Assembly (NCBI GenBank): GCA_964517215.1
Contig: CAZFBR010000162.1
Span: forward strand, 1 to 8,124
Source: CAZFBR01 sp035353495 [NCBI: uncultured bacterium]
GTDB taxonomy: Bacteria; DAOPZR01
Length of the DNA: 8,124 nt
Direction: 5' to 3'
Shown here: positions 1 through 5,525 of the stretch, in pieces
Layout: each line of letters begins with the position of its first letter
Position numbering within the stretch: position 1 is the first letter of the stretch
Notes under the pieces: model-generated
The model's input: the letters and a program-made list of their open reading frames with translations, nothing else
What the model was told of the DNA's origin: nothing
Databases searched by the model: none
Program-made: the position numbers and the translations under genes

Positions 1-193
1 GGGGGAGGGAAAGGTGCGTGACGGTGCGCGTATTCTCCAGCACCGTAACCCGGCAACCGGCCGGCAGCGTCAGGCCGGCGTCCTGCAAGGCCACAACGGG
101 ATCGTCGACCAGTTTCCTGCGATAGACTTCGTCCTGCCACGCTTTGACAATCACTTCGGCAATGGCGACTTTTTCCTGTCCATGCTCGTTCAT
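1..193 (-). CDS. NHLP-leader RiPP precursor peptide B (3' end off the left edge)
   Basis: I translated this from ATG at 193-191; 64 codons are visible and the frame stays open to position 1. A consensus AGGAGG (201-206 on the + strand as cctcct) sits 7 nt upstream, so the start is well supported. The leader has the hallmarks of the nitrile-hydratase-alpha-like family: a helical segment with KAWQDEVYRRKL (residues 17-28), then DDPVVALQDAGL (30-41), LPAG (44-47), a beta strand RVTVLENT (48-55) and THLSLP (59-64). In this family the leader guides modifying enzymes and is removed at a Gly-Gly-type site before the core; both that site and the core lie outside the window. The gene starts 28 bp after the methyltransferase stop on the same strand, so the two are probably co-transcribed. 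It differs in sequence from precursor A at 3750-4031. An actual nitrile hydratase alpha subunit is the main alternative, and the operon context argues against it. Confidence 0.85.
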   Translation of the reverse strand, partial: MNEHGQEKVAIAEVIVKAWQDEVYRRKLVDDPVVALQDAGLTLPAGCRVTVLENTRTVTHLSLP

Positions 194-221
194 ACCTTTT
201 CCTCCTCTTGTCGCGCAGTTA

Positions 222-1958
222 TCATTCACCCATGCCCTTCTGACACCAGAACTGGTACATGCCCAAAAAGGTCCCGGGATACAACTGCTCCAGCTTCTCC
301 CAGCAGGCCAGATTCGTTCCCGCGCCGAACAGCGTCCGGTAGAGCTGGCGCACGGCGCCGTCCGTCTCGAAGGCAAGGAAAGACAGTCCCAGCCCGTCGA
401 GTGCGGCGGCAAGGCGCGGCATCGTAAAGCGCTGCTCCTGCACATGGAAGAGCATATCACGGCAACCGCTCAAATGATAGAAATCCCTGAGCACGGTGCA
501 GCCATATGCCGGATGGTTCTGCGGCACATTGCCCAGGCGAGCCCGCGCCGCGCGGATGCCCGCCGGCGTCGGCGGCACGCCCATGCCACGTACCTCGGCC
601 TGCGCCGCGACAATTGACCGGCGCGCCGTCTCGCTATACAGGCCCACCAGCATGACGCCGCCGGGGCGCAGCAGCTTCAGCAGAATTCGCCAGCCGGCCA
701 GCGGGTCAGCAAGATGATGCAACACGCCCGTGCACATGATGACATCGAACTGCCGCTCCCAGCCGCCCAGCCGCAGCAGGTCAGCGTGATACAGCTCGAC
801 CTCGACGCCCAGACGTTCTGCCATCTCTTGCGCGCAGACCAGGCTGGTGCGCGAAAGGTCGAACCCGGTAACGGTGGCAGGCCGCCACGCGCAAGCGGCA
901 CTCAACATATCCCGGCCGGTGCCGCAACCGGCCACCAAGAGGCGCGGGCGCTTCAGGAAACCGGGCGAATCCCATTCGCCACCGACCAGCAACCGCAGTT
1001 TCTGATCCAGGTCCAGCGGGGCCGTACGCGACAGCCGGCGCCAGAGCGGATAGGGGTTCTCTTCGTACATGCTGCGAACTGCGGCCGAGGTCCCGTCAGA
1101 AATCGGCGTGAGCGTCGGGATTCGCCGGCCCCGTTCCACAAGCTCCGGCGTGACGCCCTCAGGGCCGTACATCGCGCACACCCACGCGGGCGCCGAGGGC
1201 AGTCGTGCCTCCTCTTCCGGTCTGACGGGCCAGGCGAACTCGTTGAGCCGGCACTGTTCCGTCAGCGCCCGGGCCAGCGCCGGAGCCGCGCGCGGAGGAT
1301 CCATGCACAACTGTCGCCGCGCGTGGGTAAGCTCATGCTCGAGGTGGAGATCGGTCAGGACTGCATGCCGCAGAACCAGAAACAGCAGCGGGTCTTCAAG
1401 CAGCACGGGCGAATTCCGCAGCAAAACGACGGCGCCACGCGTGAGCAGTTCGGCATCAATCGCTTCATCTGCAAGACACGCCATAAGGTGACGCGGCGAG
1501 CGCAGCTGCCGGGCCAGCAGCGGCTGGCGTGACAGACAGCGCGCCAGCCCCAAGCGGCAACCGGGATGCCCGGGCTGCCTGTCCAGAACATGCTCGAAAC
1601 ACGCCAGCGCATCCCGGTACTGGCCCAGTTCGCAGTAACTATCGCCCAGCGTGGCCCGCAGCGCCACGGGGTCGGGATGCTGCACGACAAGCTCGTTCAG
1701 CTGCTGCACAGCCGCGGCCGCATTGCCCTGGCAACACAGCAGCACAGCCAGCCCCAACCCGGCATCGAGCTGCTCGGGATCAAAGGCCAGCGCTCGCCGG
1801 TAGAGCGCAGCGGCCGAGGTGTGCCGGCCCTGCCGTCGGTGCCAGTCGCCAAGGCGGGCCAGCCTGGCGGCGCTGCCTTGCGCTTTCCTGTCCCGTTCCG
1901 GCCGCACAGCCATCGCGTGCGGGCATTCCTGCTCAGTCGCTGCGGAAATCAAGGCCAC
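222..1958 (-). CDS. TPR-repeat class I SAM-dependent methyltransferase
   Basis: The protein is 578 residues if started at GTG 1958. The N-terminal third has about three tetratricopeptide-like helical pairs (roughly residues 34-67, 68-101 and 102-135), followed by a helical linker region. A YEENPYPLW motif (298-306) precedes a class I Rossmann methyltransferase domain: motif I VAGCGTGRD (342-350), the acidic ribose-binding residue in GFDLS (D367), HADLL with D393, and GVLHHLADP (411-419). The likely reaction is SAM-dependent methylation by a cytoplasmic enzyme, with the TPRs offering a protein or peptide docking surface. The target is not shown by the sequence; the precursor gene 28 bp downstream makes a peptide substrate plausible (inference). 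The start is ambiguous. GTG 1958 lies only 1 nt from GGAGG, TTG 1952 is correctly spaced (7 nt) from the same GGAGG, and ATG 1913 has no good ribosome binding site. Methyltransferase identity is firm; substrate and RiPP role are not. Confidence 0.88.
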   Translation of the reverse strand: MALISAATEQECPHAMAVRPERDRKAQGSAARLARLGDWHRRQGRHTSAAALYRRALAFDPEQLDAGLGLAVLLCCQGNAAAAVQQLNELVVQHPDPVALRATLGDSYCELGQYRDALACFEHVLDRQPGHPGCRLGLARCLSRQPLLARQLRSPRHLMACLADEAIDAELLTRGAVVLLRNSPVLLEDPLLFLVLRHAVLTDLHLEHELTHARRQLCMDPPRAAPALARALTEQCRLNEFAWPVRPEEEARLPSAPAWVCAMYGPEGVTPELVERGRRIPTLTPISDGTSAAVRSMYEENPYPLWRRLSRTAPLDLDQKLRLLVGGEWDSPGFLKRPRLLVAGCGTGRDMLSAACAWRPATVTGFDLSRTSLVCAQEMAERLGVEVELYHADLLRLGGWERQFDVIMCTGVLHHLADPLAGWRILLKLLRPGGVMLVGLYSETARRSIVAAQAEVRGMGVPPTPAGIRAARARLGNVPQNHPAYGCTVLRDFYHLSGCRDMLFHVQEQRFTMPRLAAALDGLGLSFLAFETDGAVRQLYRTLFGAGTNLACWEKLEQLYPGTFLGMYQFWCQKGMGE

Positions 1959-1959
1959 G

Positions 1960-1964
1960 CCTCC
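1960..1964 (-). promoter_or_regulatory. Ribosome binding site that decides the methyltransferase start
   Basis: GGAGG on the minus strand. It is 1 nt from GTG 1958 but 7 nt from TTG 1952, which favours TTG 1952 as the real start and shortens the protein by two residues. TTG 1952 also overlaps the TGA of an upstream open frame as TTGA, the geometry of translational coupling. Confidence 0.55.
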
Positions 1965-2004
1965 ATGCCACGCTCAGCGTTTGACCGCAGCGTACCTTGA
2001 ACGA

Positions 2005-2282
2005 CCGTGCCCGTGCGCAGCACGGAAAGGTGGCCGCGAGAAGAAAGCGCGGCCCACAGGGGTAACCGGAACATAGTGACGGTTAGCTTACTGTGAGCGG
2101 CCGTGCCCGTGCGCAGCACGGAAAGGTGGCCGCGAGAAGAAAGCGCGCCCCGCACGGGTAACCGGAACATAGTGACGGTTAGCTTACTGTGAGCGGCCGT
2201 GCCCGTGCGCAGCACGGAAAGGTGGCCGCGAGAAGAAAGCGCGCCCCGCACGGGTAACCGGAACATAGTGACGGTTAGCTTA
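2005..2282. repeat. Three-copy 96-bp tandem repeat in the methyltransferase leader region
   Basis: Copies are 2005-2100, 2101-2196 and a partial 86-bp copy at 2197-2282. Copies 2 and 3 are identical over their shared length. Copy 1 differs at three bases, all in the short block at about 2048-2060. A weaker match continues a few bases left of 2005. Each unit holds two inverted repeats: CCGTGC/GCACGG with a 9-nt loop (2005-2025 in copy 1) and TAACCG/CGGTTA with an 11-nt loop (2063-2085 in copy 1). Read on the minus strand, each unit starts near TAAGCT, a -10-like box. The length is a multiple of three, so one minus frame stays open through all copies. No CRISPR-like unique spacers are present and no transposase is near. 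The 403-bp gene-free stretch 1959-2361 consists mainly of this array plus the promoter and hairpin listed separately. Confidence 0.93.
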
Positions 2283-2305
2283 TCACCCACCCTGCCATTC
2301 GTCAA
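2277..2305 (-). promoter_or_regulatory. Candidate sigma-70 promoter for the methyltransferase and precursor B
   Basis: On the minus strand TTGACG (2305-2300, five of six consensus bases) is followed by a 17-nt spacer and TAAGCT (2282-2277, three of six, including the outer TA and final T). Transcription would start near 2270, giving a leader of about 310 nt that runs through the repeat array before the methyltransferase start. The -10 box is the edge of the tandem repeat; the -35 box lies just outside it and occurs only once. Spacing is ideal, but the -10 match is moderate. Confidence 0.4.
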
Positions 2306-2345
2306 CCGTCTAATTTTGCCCACCATTGTCCGATTCGTACCGGTG

Positions 2346-2360
2346 TGCCAAATCTTGGCA
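2346..2360 (-). terminator. Short hairpin directly after the 373-residue gene
   Basis: A perfect inverted repeat, TGCCAA-ATC-TTGGCA, starts 2 nt past the stop codon of the gene ending at 2362. The stem is 6 bp with a 3-nt loop. The following minus-strand bases (CACACCGG) have no T-run, so this is not a classical intrinsic terminator. It may be a 3'-end stabilising or pausing hairpin, or chance. Confidence 0.3.
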
Positions 2361-2361
2361 A

Positions 2362-3483
2362 CTATTCAAACCTCTTCTGTTTCCCGCACCCATTTGGAAA
2401 GGGCGGGGTGAAGGTGGGCGGCGCGGACGCCGGTACGGCAAATCGATGGCGAAAGCCAAAATAGCCCTTGGCGGTTATCCGGCCATCCGCCTGCCATTCC
2501 ACCTTGACTGCGTGCACGATGCGCCTGACCAGCAGTTGGACTTCGCGACCGCTCAGCCAGGCAGCAAAATAATCCTGCGGTGCAATCCAGTCATGCGGCT
2601 GATGCTCGGCCTCTTCATGCGGCCAGTGCCCAGCGGCGGCGCATTGTTCAGACGTCGCCAGATTCGCCGCGTGCAGCGCGGCAAAGAGTGGCTCGACCAC
2701 CGCGCGGTCCCGGTTGCAGTGCCGGCCGGGAATGACATAAAAGCCGGTTTTCGTTTGTGCCACGTCACCGGCATCGCCGGTAACCACAAATTCCGCGAGT
2801 TGCCAGATGCTGCGCAACAGGGGGAGCAGCGCCGGCGGCGGCGCCGGCCAGCCCCGGGCGGCGGCGAAGGCAAGTGCCGTTTCGGGAGTCAGTCCGCTCA
2901 CCGCAAGGCGCACCCGTTGCACCGGACCAGATACTGCTGTTCCCATGCTGTAGACTGCCGCATGCGCCGGTAAAGGCGCACACCAGGCACGTACATCTGC
3001 CGCCAGCGTTGTTGCTGGCGGCGCACCACCCAGCAGATGCAATATCCGCCCGGCCGGCCCGGCAAGCGGGTTGGAGCCCGCGGCCAGGCCTTCTGTCGAA
3101 AAAAACACCCGAGGCAACGGACAGTCCAGAGTCAAATCCTGTTCATCAAATTCAAGCCAGACCTGTTCCAGCGCGGAACCCAGCGCTGAATCGCTTTCCC
3201 AGGCACGGCAGAAGTCGGCGATATGCCGCCACCCGGGAACCTGCCACACTGACGGTGCGGTCGCCAGTGCCGCCAGAACCCGCGCACAGCGTCCATCGCC
3301 ACGGCGCAGCGACAACGACAAGTCAACCGGTCCCGCATGCGGGCCAAGCCGGCACTCAAAACCGACATCCGTGCGGGGCAGGTGACGGGTCAGCCGCGAC
3401 CAGCCATCAACCGTTGCCGCAGGGATAAAGACCGGCGGCAATCCCGGTGCGCATGTACTCAAAAAATCCGCCAAGGTGTTCAC
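2362..3483 (-). CDS. Unrecognised 373-residue protein in the RiPP cluster
   Basis: I do not recognise this family. The start is GTG 3483, with GAGGG (3493-3489) 5 nt upstream. The protein seems soluble: no signal peptide or clear membrane segment. Visible features are an acidic strand-like block VWLEFDE (108-114) followed by LPRVFFSTEG (123-132), a long Ala/Pro/Leu-rich middle, GFYVIPGRHCNRDR (247-260), and near the C-terminus VKVEWQADG (326-334) and TAKGYFGF (337-344). The tail after about 350 is rich in Pro and basic residues. Alternating beta-strand-like segments with Lys/Arg/Tyr could suit a small-molecule or peptide-modifying enzyme, but no catalytic motif is clear and I assign no function. 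It is encoded divergently from precursor A and upstream of the methyltransferase and precursor B on the same strand, separated from them by the repeat array. GTGA at its start overlaps the stop of a small upstream open frame. Position suggests a RiPP tailoring or accessory role (inference). Confidence 0.8.
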   Translation of the reverse strand: MNTLADFLSTCAPGLPPVFIPAATVDGWSRLTRHLPRTDVGFECRLGPHAGPVDLSLSLRRGDGRCARVLAALATAPSVWQVPGWRHIADFCRAWESDSALGSALEQVWLEFDEQDLTLDCPLPRVFFSTEGLAAGSNPLAGPAGRILHLLGGAPPATTLAADVRAWCAPLPAHAAVYSMGTAVSGPVQRVRLAVSGLTPETALAFAAARGWPAPPPALLPLLRSIWQLAEFVVTGDAGDVAQTKTGFYVIPGRHCNRDRAVVEPLFAALHAANLATSEQCAAAGHWPHEEAEHQPHDWIAPQDYFAAWLSGREVQLLVRRIVHAVKVEWQADGRITAKGYFGFRHRFAVPASAPPTFTPPFPNGCGKQKRFE

Positions 3484-3513
3484 GTGGTCCCTCTTCTCCG
3501 CTGATTATTACCC

Positions 3514-3542
3514 GGTATGCCATAGCCGCCGCTCCCAGTCAA
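3514..3542 (-). promoter_or_regulatory. Weak candidate promoter for the 373-residue gene
   Basis: On the minus strand TTGACT (3542-3537) is followed by 17 nt and CATACC (3519-3514), giving a leader of about 25 nt before GTG 3483. The -10 matches at only three positions. An alternative -10, TATAAC, lies at 3563-3558 but has no convincing -35. Some promoter is expected here because the flanking genes diverge. Confidence 0.28.
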
Positions 3543-3678
3543 AACCAACGGGGTGCCGTTATACACACCGGCCGCTGCGACCATCAGGCCAGCACCACAG
3601 CAGGAGCGGCAACCCGTGCGCGTTTTTTCCGTGGGTACGGAATCGCCGGACGCGACGACGGCAAACTGTCGTTCGGCA

Positions 3679-3707
3679 TTGACAAACAGTACCCGGTGAA
3701 TTACCAT
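3679..3707 (+). promoter_or_regulatory. Sigma-70 promoter for precursor A and its maturase
   Basis: TTGACA (3679-3684), a perfect -35 consensus, is followed by a 17-nt spacer and TACCAT (3702-3707), a four-of-six -10. Transcription would start near 3714, about 36 nt before ATG 3750. This is the best promoter-like sequence in the window and fits a highly expressed precursor gene. The assignment rests on sequence match only. Confidence 0.65.
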
Positions 3708-3749
3708 GTGTAGCAGTTGCCAAACCAGCTCACGCTTAGGGAGAGTGCC

Positions 3750-4031
3750 ATGTCCCAGACAAAAAACCGCCGACAGGAATTCACTGACCAGCTGACGATC
3801 CGTGCCCATGAGGATGCGACCTTCAAACAGCGCCTGCTCGCCAATCCCAAGGCGACCATCAGCGAAGTGCTGGGCATCAGCATACCCGACGATGTCGCCG
3901 TTACCGTGCTCGAGGAAAAACCCAACCAGCTGTATATCGTCCTGCCGGTTAACCCTGCGGACATCGAATTGCCGGTCGAACTGCTCGACAAGGTGGCCGG
4001 CGGTGGTAGTGGTTGTTCCGGCTCCTGTTAG
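3750..4031 (+). CDS. NHLP-leader RiPP precursor peptide A with short Cys core
   Basis: The peptide is 93 residues from ATG 3750, chosen over the in-frame TTG at 3717 because AGGGAG (3738-3743) sits 6 nt upstream. The leader is a clear nitrile-hydratase-alpha-like NHLP domain: helix with TIRAHEDATFKQRLL (16-30), ANPKATISEVLG (31-42), IPDDVAVTVLEE (45-56), then NQLYIVLP (59-66) and an acidic linker with ELPVELLDKVAGG (73-85). VAGG is the typical double-glycine cleavage site of C39-type leader peptidases. The remaining core would be GSGCSGSC, with Cys89 and Cys93 in a CX3C pattern and Cys at the extreme C-terminus. Eight residues is very short for a proteusin-type core. The maturase gene follows 78 bp downstream. 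The core is likely modified at Cys or neighbouring Gly/Ser by that enzyme (inference); an unmodified signalling or carrier peptide is the alternative. Confidence 0.9.
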   Translation: MSQTKNRRQEFTDQLTIRAHEDATFKQRLLANPKATISEVLGISIPDDVAVTVLEEKPNQLYIVLPVNPADIELPVELLDKVAGGGSGCSGSC

Positions 4032-4080
4032 CCGGGGGATGATGGTCACCCGGAAGTCCACCGCGACCGTTCATCGGTCG
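4018..4080 (+). other. Cluster of inverted repeats between precursor A and its maturase
   Basis: Three potential RNA hairpins lie over the precursor stop and the intergenic gap. CCGGC/GCCGG (4018-4022 with 4031-4035) spans the stop codon. CCGGG/CCCGG pairs 4032-4036 with 4049-4053 and shares bases with the first, so the two exclude each other. CGACCG/CGGTCG (4064-4069 with 4075-4080) has a 5-nt loop. None has a following T-run. They could act as a processing, stability or partial attenuation element that lets precursor exceed enzyme. Stems this short arise by chance in GC-rich DNA. Confidence 0.3.
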
Positions 4081-4109
4081 GGATCCGACTAACGGCGGAA
4101 GTACCGCGC

Positions 4110-5507
4110 ATGCGTTATCGGATCACCTACTTTACCCTGCAATGGCACATCACCGTCGCCTGTGACAAGCGCTGCCGCCATTGTTACATGTATGACGACA
4201 GCACCTACCGTCGTGAGCGCGAGCGGGAACGTACCGACCGCGACTTGTTCCGCATTCTCGAACGCTGTGATGAGTTTGAAAACGACTGGCAGGCCAATAT
4301 CGGCCTGTTCTTTATTTCCGGAGGCGATCCGCTGCTCCGCCCGGGTTGGGAACGGCTGCTGACGGAACTGCACCGGCGCCGCAAGCGGGTGGTTATCCTC
4401 GGCAATCCTGAAACCCTGACAGACAGCAACCTGGAGCGGCTTGCGGCCTGCGGCGTTTCCGGTTTTCAGGTGAGCCTTGACGGTCTCGAGTCACGGCATG
4501 ACGAAATGCGCGGACCCGGCAGTTTCCGCCGCACCCTGGCGGCGCTGCCGCGCCTGGCCGCGCACGGCATTCCCTCCCAGGTTATGTTCACCCTGCATGC
4601 GGGAAACAGCAACGACCTGATTCCGCTGCTGCGCCTGGTGGCCGAACATACTCCGGCGGAACGGTTTGTCTTTGATCAGCTGTCATCCGTCGGCAACGCC
4701 ACCGGCATGGCCGGCCGCCTGACCGCTGACGAACTGCAGGCGCTGTTCACCGCGTATCTGGTTGAGAAGGAACGTCTGCAGCGCGCCGGCAGTCACCTCA
4801 TCATTACGGAAAAACCACACTTGTTCACCCCGCTGCACCTTGCCAGCGGCGATCGCCGGCTGCCGTCCAGCCCCGAAGTCAGTGTGTTCGGCGGCTGCCT
4901 GGCGGGCTGGACCAGCGCCGCAATCCTCGCGGACGGCACCGTGCTCCCCTGCCGGCGTCTGCCGCTGGCGGCCGGGCGGCTGCCCGAGCAGTCACTGGCG
5001 GATGTATTTCTCGGTGCGGAGGTAATGCGCCAATTGCGTCGGCAGGAAAGTTTTGCCAGCTGCGGCACGTGTGATTGCTATGGCGTCTGCCGCGGCTGTC
5101 CGGCGGTCGCCTTCGGCGAAAGCGGCACGATCAGCGCAAAACCGTCCGGGTGTTTTCGCGCGCACTTGCCCGCCGCCACCGTTCCGCCGCCCGCGCATTT
5201 TCCCGCCCCGCCGCTGACTGCGGACAACCGGACCGAATATGAGTTTGTCGCCCGTCATTTCGCCAATCTCACCCGCGCCAATCTGCATGAGCTGCTGCGT
5301 TCACCGGATGTCCAGCTGGCCCTGCTCGCCACCAGCCCGCCGGACAGGCACGCCGCGTATATCGCTGATCCCGCAGCCTTCGCCCACGCCCATCATTTTT
5401 CACTGAACGATCTGGAGCGCGAATTCGTCGCCGCCTGGCCCGTCATGCGCAACCCCGCACTGCAGAAAATCGTTGATCCGATCCTATTTCAGCGTCTCAT
5501 TTCCTGA
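4110..5507 (+). CDS. Radical SAM/SPASM peptide maturase
   Basis: The protein has 465 residues from ATG 4110, with GGCGGAAG (4094-4101) 8 nt upstream. The N-terminus reads FTLQWHITVACDK, and the SAM cluster motif is CX3CX2C at Cys18, Cys22 and Cys25. SGGDP (70-74) is the SAM-binding GGE-like motif, and VSLDG (121-125) follows. The SPASM region has Cys263, DGTVLPC with Cys281, then Cys318, 321, 327, 330 and 348, able to ligate two auxiliary 4Fe-4S clusters; an extra Cys323 is present. The C-terminal 95 residues form a separate helical domain containing YIADPAAFAHAHHFSLNDLE (417-436). Family knowledge: such enzymes use a 5'-deoxyadenosyl radical to install thioether, C-C or other crosslinks on peptides. 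The precursor next to it has a CX3C core, so thioether (sactionine/ranthionine-like) chemistry is plausible but inferred. The N-terminal motif resembles maturases of Cys-rich peptide systems such as the ACGX and selenobiotic types, from memory. Confidence 0.9.
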   Translation: MRYRITYFTLQWHITVACDKRCRHCYMYDDSTYRRERERERTDRDLFRILERCDEFENDWQANIGLFFISGGDPLLRPGWERLLTELHRRRKRVVILGNPETLTDSNLERLAACGVSGFQVSLDGLESRHDEMRGPGSFRRTLAALPRLAAHGIPSQVMFTLHAGNSNDLIPLLRLVAEHTPAERFVFDQLSSVGNATGMAGRLTADELQALFTAYLVEKERLQRAGSHLIITEKPHLFTPLHLASGDRRLPSSPEVSVFGGCLAGWTSAAILADGTVLPCRRLPLAAGRLPEQSLADVFLGAEVMRQLRRQESFASCGTCDCYGVCRGCPAVAFGESGTISAKPSGCFRAHLPAATVPPPAHFPAPPLTADNRTEYEFVARHFANLTRANLHELLRSPDVQLALLATSPPDRHAAYIADPAAFAHAHHFSLNDLEREFVAAWPVMRNPALQKIVDPILFQRLIS

Positions 5508-5525
5508 ACATCTGCCGCCAGCATC

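Noticed and set aside
14-617. Plus-strand open frames over the left end
   Set aside because: They are antisense to the methyltransferase and precursor B, which show family motifs and proper start sites. The plus frames have Arg/Pro/Ala-rich shadow composition.
714-1984. Plus-strand frames of 272, 140, 151 and 144 codons antisense to the methyltransferase
   Set aside because: GC-rich antisense open frames without motifs; the minus frame holds TPR and SAM-binding motifs over the same bases.
2005-2282. CRISPR array
   Set aside because: The units are contiguous 96-bp copies with no unique spacers and no cas genes nearby.
3480-4061. Long minus-strand open frame of 193 codons antisense to precursor A
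   Set aside because: Its right half is the complement of the precursor A gene, which has a clear family match, promoter and RBS. Only the intergenic left part is kept, as a low-interest finding.
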